Source: Halomonas sp.
GTDB lineage: Bacteria > Pseudomonadota > Gammaproteobacteria > Pseudomonadales > Halomonadaceae
Length of the DNA stretch: 61,800 nt
Assembly: GCF_030457605.1 (NCBI RefSeq)
Contig: NZ_JAKDUR010000009.1
Location: 1-61,800, forward strand
Reading direction: 5' to 3'
Notes under the pieces: generated by a model
The model's input: only the letters and a program-made list of their open reading frames with translations
Databases searched by the model: none
What the model was told of the DNA's origin: nothing
Translations under genes and position numbers: made by a program
Shown here: positions 35,813 through 44,155 of the stretch, in pieces
Position numbering within the stretch: position 1 is the first letter of the stretch
How the letters are laid out: each line of letters begins with the position of its first letter

Positions 35813-36433
35813 ATGACTCAACAGCCTTCAACGAAACAGTCGCAAGAACCGCCACAAGAACCGTCGCAAACACCAGCGCAAAAAAATGGCCTGTTAAGGG
35901 CACTAAATGCGTTTGATACGGCCCTCGGCGCGATCGAGAAGTGGATTATCAGCGCCAGCATTCTGGGCATGGCGCTGCTGATGAGCCTGCACGTGGTCAG
36001 CTCGCTGGTTTTTAACGCGGGGATTGCCGGTACCTACGAGGTGACCGAAATGCTGATCGTGGTGATCACCTTTGTCGGGGTAAGCTACGCGGCCCGCCAT
36101 GCGCGTCATATCAGCATGTCGGCCATTTATGAGCAGCTAAGCGGGCGCTGGCGAAAGGCGCTCCTGATTGTTATTTGTATCGGCAGTGCAGCGCTGATGT
36201 TTTATTTTGCCTACCTGTCCGTGGGCTATGTCACCACGCTGCACGACCGCGGCCGCACCAGCTCGGCGCTGCATATCCCGCTGTGGATGGTGTACACCGC
36301 GCTGCCCATTGGCTTTACGCTTGCCGGCGTGCAGTACGTGCTGACCGGCGTGCGTAACATGATCAGCCCGGATATTTACCGTAACTTCCGTGAAAAAGAA
36401 GAGTTTTCTGATGTGCCAACAGACGGTGTCTGA
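35813..36433 (+). CDS. TRAP transporter small permease DctQ (second system)
   Basis: The small membrane subunit of a second TRAP importer. 206 residues: a hydrophilic Gln/Pro-rich N-terminal tail of about 25 residues, then four helices with the DctQ motif NAGIAGTYEVTEMLIVVITFVGVSYAARHARHISMS. The N-terminal tail is not usual for the family. It precedes dctM by 51 bp. Confidence 0.9.
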   Translation: MTQQPSTKQSQEPPQEPSQTPAQKNGLLRALNAFDTALGAIEKWIISASILGMALLMSLHVVSSLVFNAGIAGTYEVTEMLIVVITFVGVSYAARHARHISMSAIYEQLSGRWRKALLIVICIGSAALMFYFAYLSVGYVTTLHDRGRTSSALHIPLWMVYTALPIGFTLAGVQYVLTGVRNMISPDIYRNFREKEEFSDVPTDGV

Positions 36434-36484
36434 TCGCTTCGACGTGGTTAACGCAATGCCAATAATAATACTGAGGATAAACAC

Positions 36485-37765
36485 ATGCTAGCTGTACTCG
36501 GGATACTGATGCTGGTGTTGCTGCTGATGGGTTTTCCCATGATGGTGCCGTTGGCAGTGGGCACGTTTTACATGATGTTCACCGACATGACCTTTTTTGG
36601 TCCGGACCAGGCCGTCAGCTGGATGATCAACGGGGTCGGCAGCTGGGTGCTGGCGGCGGTGCCGATGTTCATCTTCGCCGCCGATATTCTGACCAAGGGG
36701 CATACGGCCAACCGGCTGCTTGATGTGGTGGATGCCTTTACCCGGCATATTCGCGGCGGTTTGCCGATCACCACGGCGGCGTCCTGTGCGCTGTTTGGCG
36801 CGGTCTCGGGTTCCACCCAGGCAACGGTGGTGGCCATGGGTGGCCCCATGCGTCCGCGCCTGCTTGCCAAGGGCTATACCGACAGCTTTACGCTGGCACT
36901 GATCATCAACGCCAGCGACATCGCGTTGCTGATTCCGCCAAGTATCGGCTTCATTATTTACGGCGTGGTAATGAAGGAATCCATCGGCGATCTGTTCATG
37001 GCCGGTATTCTGCCCGGCGTGATGATTCTGGTGCTGTTTGCGATCTACTGCTACATCGACGCGCGTATCAAGGGGATTGAGCCGGAGCCACGTACCAGCT
37101 GGCGCGAGCGCGGCCGGGCCATTCGCAAGGTGATTTTGCCGATGGGCTTCCCGGTGCTGGTGGTCGGCGGTATCTACGGCGGCTTTTTCAGCGCGGTAGA
37201 AGCCTCGGCAGTCGCGGTGGCCTATGCGCTGGTGCTTGAGGTGATTATCTATCGCCAGGTGGCCATCCGTGATCTTGGCGGGCTGGCCCTTTCCACCGGG
37301 CTGATTACCGCCGTGGTGTTTATCCTGGTGGCCATCGGGGCGGCGTTCTCGCAAACGCTGGGTACCGCCGGCGTGCCCGAACAGGTGCTTGGGCCGCTGA
37401 TTGATGCCATCGGCGACAGCCAGCTTTTGGCGCTGATGCTGATTGCCGCCGCGTTCTTTGTTGGCTGCATGTTTGTCGACCCCATCGTGGTCATTCTTAT
37501 TCTGGTACCGATCTTCAAGCCGCTGGTCGTGTCGACCGGGCTGGACCCGATTCACGTCGGCGTTATCGTGACGCTGCAGGCCGCTATCGGTTCGGCCACG
37601 CCGCCGTTTGGCTGCGATATCTTCACCGCGATTGCGGTATTCCGTCGGCCTTATATGGACGTGATTCGCGGTACACCACCGTTCATCGCGATTATGCTGC
37701 TGGCCACTGTACTGGTGATTCTGTTCCCGCAGATTTCGCTGCTGCTGCCGTCGCTGTCCAACTAG
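36485..37765 (+). CDS. TRAP transporter large permease DctM (second system)
   Basis: The large membrane subunit. 426 residues, the usual size for DctM, with about 12 helices. Characteristic stretches are AAVPMFIFAADILTKG, GAVSGSTQATVVAMGGPM, INASDIALLIPPSIGFIIYG and IGSATPPFGCDIFTA. A GAGGA ribosome site lies before the ATG. A strong bidirectional terminator follows, then a dctP gene on the opposite strand that probably supplies its binding protein. Confidence 0.92.
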   Translation: MLAVLGILMLVLLLMGFPMMVPLAVGTFYMMFTDMTFFGPDQAVSWMINGVGSWVLAAVPMFIFAADILTKGHTANRLLDVVDAFTRHIRGGLPITTAASCALFGAVSGSTQATVVAMGGPMRPRLLAKGYTDSFTLALIINASDIALLIPPSIGFIIYGVVMKESIGDLFMAGILPGVMILVLFAIYCYIDARIKGIEPEPRTSWRERGRAIRKVILPMGFPVLVVGGIYGGFFSAVEASAVAVAYALVLEVIIYRQVAIRDLGGLALSTGLITAVVFILVAIGAAFSQTLGTAGVPEQVLGPLIDAIGDSQLLALMLIAAAFFVGCMFVDPIVVILILVPIFKPLVVSTGLDPIHVGVIVTLQAAIGSATPPFGCDIFTAIAVFRRPYMDVIRGTPPFIAIMLLATVLVILFPQISLLLPSLSN

Positions 37766-37814
37766 ATACTTTCCAGGCGTCGCCCGGGCCGGCCTCAACC
37801 TTCAGGCCATAAAA

Positions 37815-37844
37815 AAAGCCGAGTGGTGAAAACCACTCGGCTTT
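37815..37844. terminator. bidirectional terminator between dctM and dctP
   Basis: A perfect 13-bp stem AAAGCCGAGTGGT / ACCACTCGGCTTT with a GAAA tetraloop. Serves the two convergent genes. Confidence 0.88.
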
Positions 37845-37903
37845 GTTGCTTTCATAGCTTGTTATTCTTTACGGCAGGTGGGTACGCGCATTGATGCGAC
37901 GCG

Positions 37904-39031
37904 TTACTTCTCTTCTGCAGATTCCGTGTCAGACGATTCCATGTTGTCGTCAGACTTCATGTCGCCGGAGTCCTTTTCGCTGGAATCCTTGTCGGACGAT
38001 TTCATGTCGGCAGAGTCGCCGTCTTTTTTATCGAAGGCTGCCAGCAGAGTATCGAGTGCTTTACCGCCGCGCTCGCCGACGTCGTCAACGAAGCTCTTGC
38101 GTACCGGCTTGGCCAGTTCGCGGAACTTGTCACGCTGCTCGTCGTTGAGCTCGATGATTTCGATATCGCTCTTTTCCTTGATGGTTTCCAGACGTTCGGA
38201 GTTGAACTTGTCCTGGATGTCGTAGCCTGTCTGAACCAGCTCGCCGGTCACCTCGTCGAGCATGCTCTGCTGGTCGTCGCTGAGACCGTCATACCAGTCT
38301 TCGTTGGCCATCAGAGTGGCGACGAACTGCGACTGCTTGGCGAAGATCATGTAGTCCTGAACTTCGTAAAAGCCCATCTCCTCGTGGGCAAAGACCGGCT
38401 GGATGTTGCCGTCGGCCTGCTCCTGCTGCAGCGCGCTGTAAAGCTCGCCGTAAGCAATGGTGATGGGTGCCGCACCGTAGGCCTTGTAGCCTTCACGCAG
38501 CAGGCTGTTGTCCATGACGCGGATTTTCAGCCCCTCCATGTCCTCGGGCTTGTGGACGGCCTTGTTGGTCGTCCAGACCTGATAGCCTTCGGCCAGCTCG
38601 GCGATGGGCACCAGGCCGCGCTTGCGGAACGATTCCTGCCAGGCATCACTTTTCAGGAATTCGTCGGAGTTGAGCACTTTGGCCGTTTCCAGTTGGTCGG
38701 CCGGCATAACGAAGTTCAGGCTGAGCAGTTGGCTTTCCGGAACGGTGCCGCCCAGTGCGCCGGAGCCAAAGCCGAGCGGAATGGCACCGCTCTGTACGGC
38801 ATCATACAGGGCGGAATACGAAGAACCCCAGGTGCCGTAAGGCAGCAGCTCAACGGTGACGTCACCGTCGGACTTCTCTTCGATCAGTTTCTTGAACTCT
38901 TCGGCATAACCGTGCTGCACGCTGCCCTCGATTTCTTCGAGGCCGAAGCGCCATGTTTCCGCGTTTGCCGAAGCGGCAACGCTTAGCAGGCCACATGCGG
39001 TAATGCCGGCTACCAGTTTGTGCAGTTTCAT
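37904..39031 (-). CDS. TRAP transporter substrate-binding protein DctP
   Basis: A periplasmic binding subunit for a TRAP system. 375 residues: signal peptide (LVAGITACGLLSVAASANA), then the DctP fold with LPYGTWGSSYSALYDAVQSGA, the substrate-Arg region GLKIRVMDNSLLREGYKAYGAAP, and FYEVQDYMIFAKQS. The last 40 or so residues form an unusual low-complexity acidic tail (Ser, Asp, Lys and Glu, with repeats of the type SSDKDS and SGDMKSDD) not normally found on DctP. Convergent with the second dctQM pair, which it probably serves though on a separate transcript. Confidence 0.92.
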   Translation of the reverse strand: MKLHKLVAGITACGLLSVAASANAETWRFGLEEIEGSVQHGYAEEFKKLIEEKSDGDVTVELLPYGTWGSSYSALYDAVQSGAIPLGFGSGALGGTVPESQLLSLNFVMPADQLETAKVLNSDEFLKSDAWQESFRKRGLVPIAELAEGYQVWTTNKAVHKPEDMEGLKIRVMDNSLLREGYKAYGAAPITIAYGELYSALQQEQADGNIQPVFAHEEMGFYEVQDYMIFAKQSQFVATLMANEDWYDGLSDDQQSMLDEVTGELVQTGYDIQDKFNSERLETIKEKSDIEIIELNDEQRDKFRELAKPVRKSFVDDVGERGGKALDTLLAAFDKKDGDSADMKSSDKDSSEKDSGDMKSDDNMESSDTESAEEK

Positions 39032-39237
39032 TATGCTCTCCTTTTTTATTGGACATACTTAGAGAAGAGTAATCGTGCCGCCATGTCAAGGTTGAAGGCC
39101 GGGCTTTTCTTCGCTAAGTCGGGCGCTTGGGTGCGCCTGCGCGCTTGCCCTGTTATGGTAGCGAAATGTCTGATGCGTGCTGTTCAAGAGCCAAAGCATC
39201 GACCCGTAACCATTCTGCTTAACGATAAGGCTTTGCC

Positions 39238-39960
39238 ATGAAAACACTGCTGACCACCGTTTCGCTTGCCGCTTTAGTAGCCGCTCCGCTGGCGCTTGCC
39301 GCCCCCGAAACCGAAGAGGAACGTCTTGCCTATAGCCTGGGCGTCACCCTTGGTGAAAGCATGCACGCCGATGTTGAAGACCTGGATATCGACACCTTTA
39401 CTCGCGGTATGCGCGACGTGTTCGATGACAAGGAACTTGCTCTGAACGAGGACGAAATGGCCGATGCGCTGGCAACCTTCCAGCAAAATGCCATGGAAGC
39501 TCGTCAGAAGGAAGCCGCTCAGGTTGCCACGGAAAACCGGAAGAAGGGCGAGGCGTTTCTGGAAGAAAATGCCGAGCGTGATGCGGTAACCGTGACTGAT
39601 TCGGGCCTGCAGTATGAAGTGCTGGAATCCGGCGACGGCAAGACACCGGGCGCGGAAGATACCGTGAAGGTGGATTATGAAGGAACGCTGCTGGACGACA
39701 CCGTCTTTGACAGCTCGATTGAGCGCGGTGAGCCAGTCAGCTTCAAGGTCAACCAGGTGATCGAGGGTTGGCAGGAAGCGCTGCAGCTGATGAGCGTGGG
39801 TGACGTGTGGAAGCTCTACATTCCGGCGGACCTGGCTTACGGTGAGCGTGGTCAGGGCCCCATCGGCCCTAACGAGGTGCTGACGTTCCGTGTTGAGCTG
39901 CTGGACGTTGAGAGCGCAGAAAAAGCTGACAGCACCGACAGCACCGAGGACGACGAGTAA
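39238..39960 (+). CDS. FKBP-type peptidyl-prolyl isomerase (FklB/Mip-like)
   Basis: A periplasmic folding catalyst. 240 residues: signal peptide ending near LALAAPE, an N-terminal dimerisation domain and long helix (about 25-125), and a C-terminal FKBP domain. The domain contains GLQYEVLESGDG, VKVDYEGTLLDDTVFDSS, FKVNQVIEGWQEALQLM and YIPADLAYGERG, with active-site Tyr, Asp, Val, Ile and Trp positions present. It ends in an acidic Ser/Thr/Asp/Glu tail. The next gene starts 3 bp downstream. Confidence 0.93.
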   Translation: MKTLLTTVSLAALVAAPLALAAPETEEERLAYSLGVTLGESMHADVEDLDIDTFTRGMRDVFDDKELALNEDEMADALATFQQNAMEARQKEAAQVATENRKKGEAFLEENAERDAVTVTDSGLQYEVLESGDGKTPGAEDTVKVDYEGTLLDDTVFDSSIERGEPVSFKVNQVIEGWQEALQLMSVGDVWKLYIPADLAYGERGQGPIGPNEVLTFRVELLDVESAEKADSTDSTEDDE

Positions 39961-39963
39961 ACC

Positions 39964-40965
39964 ATGCCGGTGTCTCTGCGCGCGACGGCCGTTGCCGCCC
40001 CCTGGATATGGGGCCTGGTAGGCTTTCTCGCGCCGTTATCCAGCGCGGTCGGGGAAGAGCAGGCCCCGCCGCCGGTATTGCCGGCGTTGGGCACCGTAGC
40101 CGATCAGGCAAGCGTAGTGGGCGTGGGCTCTGGTGGTTACATGGCCACCCAGCTCGCTGTTGCCTGGCCGGAGCGTTTTCATGGGCTGGGCGTGCTGGCG
40201 GCAGGCCCCTGGGGGTGCGCGCAGGGCAAGCTTAGCCTGGCGCTGACCCAGTGTATGATGACGCGCGTTGGCGAGCCGTCGCTGGCGGTGCTTGAACAGC
40301 GCCGCGCCGACTATCAGCCGCGCGGGCAGCTGGGCGAAGACGCTTCGCTAAGCCGGCTGCGGGCTTTTGTCTGGCATGGCCAGCAGGACGACGTCATTGA
40401 GCCGGTGCTGGGCGACCTGCTGGCGCAGCAGCTTGATCAGTGGCTGGCAAGTAGCGATCAGCTCAAGGTTGAACGCGACGAGCAGGCCGGCCACGGTTGG
40501 CCGAAAGCGGCGGATAAGGTGGCCGGTGACATGCTGAGCTGGCTGTATCCGCAGCGTCGCGCCGATAAAGCGCCTGCTGCCGGTGAACTGCGTACCTTTG
40601 ACCAGAGCGACTTTGATGCCCGGGGCTTTGCTGATACCGGCTATGTCTACGTGCCAGAGGCATGTACTGCCGGCGGCTGTGGCGCGACGCTTGCGCTGCA
40701 CGGCTGCCGGATGGGCGCCGAGACTCTGGGTGATTCCTTCGCCCGGAACAGCGGGCTCAATGCCTGGGCCGATGCCCACGGCGAAGTGGTGCTCTACCCC
40801 CAGGCTGAAAGCTCGCTGGCCAATCCGCAGGGCTGCTGGGACTGGTGGGGCTTTGCCGAAAGCTCGTGGCAGCTGTATCCGCTCCACGATACCCGCGACG
40901 GCACTCAGGCCGGTGCGTTGCTGGAAATGCTCGGACGCCTGCAAGCGTCGCCCGACGCTCGCTAG
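39964..40965 (+). CDS. PHB-depolymerase-like alpha/beta hydrolase, possibly exported
   Basis: 333 residues resembling extracellular poly(3-hydroxybutyrate) depolymerase and LpqC-type esterases. A possible signal peptide opens the protein (hydrophobic residues 8-30). The C-terminal half holds ATLALHGCRMGAETLGDSF (oxyanion-type LHGC), NAWADAHGEVVLYPQ and NPQGCWDWWGF, all characteristic. In the nucleophile-elbow region the sequence is VVGVGSGGYMA where related enzymes have GLSSGGYMA, so the Ser at the third position of GxSxG is Gly and the only Ser is one place later. A catalytic His is plausible in AGHGWP. Activity is therefore uncertain. It starts 3 bp after the FKBP gene, so probably one operon. 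Confidence 0.75.
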   Translation: MPVSLRATAVAAPWIWGLVGFLAPLSSAVGEEQAPPPVLPALGTVADQASVVGVGSGGYMATQLAVAWPERFHGLGVLAAGPWGCAQGKLSLALTQCMMTRVGEPSLAVLEQRRADYQPRGQLGEDASLSRLRAFVWHGQQDDVIEPVLGDLLAQQLDQWLASSDQLKVERDEQAGHGWPKAADKVAGDMLSWLYPQRRADKAPAAGELRTFDQSDFDARGFADTGYVYVPEACTAGGCGATLALHGCRMGAETLGDSFARNSGLNAWADAHGEVVLYPQAESSLANPQGCWDWWGFAESSWQLYPLHDTRDGTQAGALLEMLGRLQASPDAR

Positions 40966-41561
40966 GCCTGCTGTTCCAATGCAGCTTGTAACGCTTTCAC
41001 CAGCCCCTCGGGGTTGGTGGAATACAGCACCTGTTCCAGAATCTCGCCGTGGTGGTTGACCACAAACAGTTTTGCACTGTGGTCGATGGTGTAGCCCATG
41101 GCCGAATTCGGCGTTTCCGTGCGCCGCCAGATGACGCCGTAGCGCTCGGCAATGTCGTCAAGCTGTACCTGACTGCCGGTGGCGCCAATAAAGCTCTCGC
41201 CAAAATACCCCACGTACTCGCGTAGTCGGGCGATGCTGTCGCGTTCGGGGTCTACCGAAATAAACAGCGGCACCACGCGCGTGCGTTGTTCGCTTGTCAG
41301 TCGCGTCAACGCTTGGCGAGTGACTGTCTGATTGATGGGGCAGACGTCCGGGCACGAGGTATAGCCAAACGATACCACTGCTACCCGATCGGCATTGAGC
41401 TGCTCAAGGGAAAACGTGCCGCGGGTCGAGTCCAGCGTAATCGGGCCGCCGGCCGGCGGTTGTGCGTCAGGCGCGGGAGACGCGGAATACCCGAACAGTG
41501 CCAACCCCGCCAGCAGCAGTGCGGCCAGTGCGCCGCCGGCCCATAACGTCTTGTGACGCAT
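40962..41561 (-). CDS. SCO1/SenC-type copper chaperone
   Basis: A membrane-anchored thioredoxin-fold protein that delivers copper to the CuA centre of cytochrome oxidase or protects against redox stress. 199 residues: an N-terminal hydrophobic anchor (about 7-27), the metal site CPDVC in YTSCPDVCPINQ, and the distal His in IDHSAKLFVV. Its end overlaps the 3' end of the convergent PHB-depolymerase-like gene by four bases. Its start lies 3 bp after the upstream gene, so the two minus-strand genes form an operon. Confidence 0.9.
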   Translation of the reverse strand: MRHKTLWAGGALAALLLAGLALFGYSASPAPDAQPPAGGPITLDSTRGTFSLEQLNADRVAVVSFGYTSCPDVCPINQTVTRQALTRLTSEQRTRVVPLFISVDPERDSIARLREYVGYFGESFIGATGSQVQLDDIAERYGVIWRRTETPNSAMGYTIDHSAKLFVVNHHGEILEQVLYSTNPEGLVKALQAALEQQA

Positions 41562-41564
41562 GCC

Positions 41565-42086
41565 TTAGCTCCTTACCACGTCGAAATCAAACCAGCTGCC
41601 GATGCGCCCGTCCGGCGTATCCAGAATGATCCGTGCGCGCCAAGGCATCACCTCCTGTGTGCAGATTCCTACCTGCCCCATACCGCTGAAATGCCCCTGC
41701 CCGGCGGCCTGCAGGGGGAAGTGGTTCAGCCCCATGTCCATGCCGCGGCCAATAAAGTCGACGGCGGCGCTTTGCGCCGTTACCCCCTTGACCTCAAGGG
41801 CCAGCGGCAGTGGCGTCAAGGCCGTGATGCGCCCGCTGACGGGCACCTTGAGTGCAATGCGGCCTTTATCGCCAAGCGCCGTGGCGCAGGTACCCTGATG
41901 AAGGTTGCATTCCTGGGTGGGGGGATACCAGGTAATATCGTCGTCGCTGCGCAGCCAGTTGGAAAAGGCGTACCAGCTGCAGGCTGCCAGCGCGATACCG
42001 GTGACCAGCATCAGAACCTTGAGTACGGGAAAGCGCGCGTTATCGGCGGTATCTGGCGTTTTGTTCATGGCAGGTTCAATGTTCAT
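41565..42086 (-). CDS. membrane-anchored protein of unknown function next to SCO1
   Basis: About 173 residues: one N-terminal membrane helix (FPVLKVLMLVTGIALAACSW) and a periplasmic beta-rich domain. The sequence GRGMDMGLNHFPL followed by HFSGMGQVGIC puts two Met-rich strings and a His near each other, as in FixH/YtkA-like copper-associated domains. With SCO1 directly downstream, a role in copper handling for oxidase assembly is plausible but unproven. The start could be ATG 42086, ATG 42068 or ATG 42134; none has a good ribosome site. Confidence 0.6.
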   Translation of the reverse strand: MNIEPAMNKTPDTADNARFPVLKVLMLVTGIALAACSWYAFSNWLRSDDDITWYPPTQECNLHQGTCATALGDKGRIALKVPVSGRITALTPLPLALEVKGVTAQSAAVDFIGRGMDMGLNHFPLQAAGQGHFSGMGQVGICTQEVMPWRARIILDTPDGRIGSWFDFDVVRS

Positions 42087-42258
42087 TGCTACCCAGGTCG
42101 TGGGATGAAGATATCGCCGGGAAGGCAGCATCAATTCTCACATGGTAGCAGCTATTACGCCGGGCTCCCTGTGCTGGGATGTCGCAGGTATGTTGCCGTG
42201 ATATGCCGGCATGACAGCGAGGTTAAAGACGTATGGACGAGTCGGAAGGGAGGGTTGG

Positions 42259-43173
42259 ATGACGAATATCATTGACGCGCTAGGGCCGCTTTTCGTGCTG
42301 ATTGCCCTGGGCGCAGCGCTGGGCGCGGGACGCTTTCTGCCGACCGCTTTCTGGCCGCAGCTGGAACGGTTGGTGTATTTCGTCCTGTTTCCCGCGATGT
42401 TGGTGGCAACGCTTGCCACGGCAGACATCAGCCGGGTGCCCGTCGGGCGTCTGGCCTTCGTGCTGCTGGGCGCCATGGCAGCGTTTGCTCTGGCCCTATG
42501 GTGCCTGCGCCACCGGTTGGGGCTTGAGGCCGCAGCGTTTACCTCGGTGTTTCAGGGGGCGTTGCGGTTTAATACGTATGTTGGCGTGGCCGGTGCCGCC
42601 GCGCTTCACGCCGGACCGGGGGCGACCGTGGCGGCGGTTGCGGTGGCGCTGATGGTGCCCACGGTCAACGTGATCTGTGTGGCGGGATTTGTGGCGGCCG
42701 GCACCCTGGGGCGCGGCGGTTTGAGTAAAAGTGCGCTGGCGCTGATAAAAAATCCGCTGATTATTGCCTGCCTGTTGGGCGTGGGGCTTAACCTTTCCGG
42801 CGTGGGGTTGCCCGGCTGGAGCGAGGAGGCGGTAGCGCTGGTGGGCCGCGCCGCGCTGCCCCTTGGCCTTCTGGCGGTGGGCGTGGCGTTGCGTTTGCCG
42901 GCACTGTTGCGCCTGAACCGGGGCATTGTGGCCGCCGCGGGTATCAAACTGGTGTTGATGCCGGGGCTGGTGCTTGCGCTTGCCTGGCTGTTACGACTCG
43001 ATCCTGTCAGCCGTGATGTAGCACTGCTGTTTGCTGCGCTGCCCACAGCCACATCGGCGTATATTCTGGCACGCCAACTGGGCGGCGACGCCGAGTCGAT
43101 GGCTGCCATTATCACCGGGCAGACGCTGCTGGCGATGCTCACCCTGCCGCTGTGGTTGCAGTTGGCGGCCTGA
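42259..43173 (+). CDS. AEC family (auxin efflux carrier-like) transporter
   Basis: An inner-membrane permease of the AEC/BASS-like fold, in bacteria often linked to malate, malonate or other organic acids. 304 residues and ten hydrophobic segments in two fivefold halves. Pieces are PLFVLIALGAALGAGRFLP, NTYVGVAGAAALHAG, NPLIIACLLGVGLNLSGVG and a C-terminal PTATSAYILARQLGGDAE, which is typical. ATG 42259 follows AGGGAGGG at a usable distance. No regulator or enzyme gene adjoins it to suggest a substrate. Confidence 0.88.
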   Translation: MTNIIDALGPLFVLIALGAALGAGRFLPTAFWPQLERLVYFVLFPAMLVATLATADISRVPVGRLAFVLLGAMAAFALALWCLRHRLGLEAAAFTSVFQGALRFNTYVGVAGAAALHAGPGATVAAVAVALMVPTVNVICVAGFVAAGTLGRGGLSKSALALIKNPLIIACLLGVGLNLSGVGLPGWSEEAVALVGRAALPLGLLAVGVALRLPALLRLNRGIVAAAGIKLVLMPGLVLALAWLLRLDPVSRDVALLFAALPTATSAYILARQLGGDAESMAAIITGQTLLAMLTLPLWLQLAA

Positions 43174-43204
43174 TGAAATTAAATAAAAAACGTTCGCATT
43201 TGTG

Positions 43205-43233
43205 TTGACGGGGCAAATGAGAATGATTATATT
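43205..43233 (+). promoter_or_regulatory. sigma70-type promoter with embedded Fur box
   Basis: -35 TTGACG (43205-43210), 17-bp spacer, -10 TATATT (43228-43233), each matching five of six consensus bases. Between and over them, 43213-43231 matches the 19-bp Fur box GATAATGATAATCATTATC at 14 positions, with core AATGAGAATGATTAT. Fur with iron bound here would block RNA polymerase. The first downstream feature is a small structured RNA, not a protein start. Confidence 0.75.
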
Positions 43234-43239
43234 AATTGC

Positions 43240-43358
43240 GTTGGCGTTTGATGAGACGCCACGAGCCACGGCAATAACCGCCAGTTAATTGCCATGGTTT
43301 CTCCCTCTCTCATTGCTAGTCACGGTCTTATTGCCGCTCCGCTGGAGCGGCTTTTTTT
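43240..43358 (+). ncRNA. candidate Fur-repressed small RNA (RyhB/PrrF-like)
   Basis: About 119 nt are expected between the promoter above and its own terminator, in the gap between the AEC gene and trmB. Predicted parts: hairpin 1 GGCGT (43243-43247) with ACGCC (43256-43260); hairpin 2 GGCAAT (43270-43275) with ATTGCC (43288-43293); a single-stranded CU-rich stretch, TTTCTCCCTCTCTC then ATTGC, at about 43298-43315, able to pair with purine-rich ribosome sites; then the terminator hairpin. CTCATTGCTAG recalls the ACATTGCTTCCAG core of E. coli RyhB. No protein reading frame with a ribosome site fits inside. Function inferred: iron-sparing repression of mRNAs when iron is scarce, probably with Hfq. 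Confidence 0.65.
43333..43358 (+). terminator. intrinsic terminator of the candidate small RNA
   Basis: GCCGCTCC, loop GCT, GGAGCGGC, then seven T (43352-43358). Perfect 8-bp GC-rich stem. The T-run exists only on the plus strand, so it serves the plus-strand transcript and not trmB. Confidence 0.85.
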
Positions 43359-43375
43359 GCCTGTGTATTCGCTGC

Positions 43376-44155
43376 TCAGGCGTTGTGATGTGCTACGTCG
43401 TGGCGGTAGATCAGATCCCAGACGCCGTGGCCAAGCTTCTCGCCGCGTAATTCAAACTTGGTCAGTGGGCGAAATGCCGGGCGCGGCACGTAAGGTGCCG
43501 TGGTGGCATCGGCGGTGTTGGTAAAGCCGGGCGCGGCGTCCAGCACTTCCGCCATCCACTCGGCGTAGGCTTCCCAGTCGGTGGCCAGGTGAAAACGCCC
43601 GTCGGGTGTCAGGCGCGAGCGTACCAGCTCGACAAAGGCCGGCTGTACGATACGCCGCTTGTGGTGTTTTTTCTTCGTCCACGGGTCGGGGAAGAACAGC
43701 TGCAGGGTGTCGATACTGTTTTCGGGCAGGCACTCTTCGAGCACGGCCAGGGCGTCTTCGCGGTAGACCCGCAGGTTGGTCAGCCCGCGCTTGTCGGCTT
43801 CGTCCAGCAGCTTGCCCACGCCCGGCGCATGGACTTCGATGCCGATAAAGTCGCGATCCGGATGAGCCTCGGCCTGTTCGATCAGCGAAGTGCCCATGCC
43901 AAAGCCGATTTCGACCACGCGCGGGGCGCAGCGGCCAAACAGGGCGTCGAGGTCCTGCCGGCCATCGGCAATGTTCAGCCCCAGACGCGGCCAGACATCC
44001 ATCAGGCCGCGGGTTTGTGCCTGGGTCGTGCGTCCGGCGCGGATCACGTAGCTTTTGATACCGCGGCGGTGCAGCGGCGCATCGGCGTTTTCCGGGCCGG
44101 GCGTGGCGTCGTCGTTGGTTGTCTGTGTGTCGGTCATGTTACTGCGAGCATCCAT
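43376..44155 (-). CDS. trmB: tRNA (guanine-N7-)-methyltransferase
   Basis: Methylates G46 of tRNAs using S-adenosylmethionine. 259 residues; the N-terminal 40 are variable and hydrophilic. SAM motif I is [16 protein letters not shown], and the TrmB signature is [19 protein letters not shown] 44155 overlaps the thiG stop (TGATG) and is preferred; ATG 44137 is a possible alternative. Last gene of thiS-thiG-trmB. Confidence 0.94.
   Translation of the reverse strand: MDARSNMTDTQTTNDDATPGPENADAPLHRRGIKSYVIRAGRTTQAQTRGLMDVWPRLGLNIADGRQDLDALFGRCAPRVVEIGFGMGTSLIEQAEAHPDRDFIGIEVHAPGVGKLLDEADKRGLTNLRVYREDALAVLEECLPENSIDTLQLFFPDPWTKKKHHKRRIVQPAFVELVRSRLTPDGRFHLATDWEAYAEWMAEVLDAAPGFTNTADATTAPYVPRPAFRPLTKFELRGEKLGHGVWDLIYRHDVAHHNA

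Noticed and set aside
43294-43524. A 76-residue frame covering the candidate small RNA
   Set aside because: It runs through the terminator hairpin into the 3' end of trmB, has no ribosome site and an unlikely composition.
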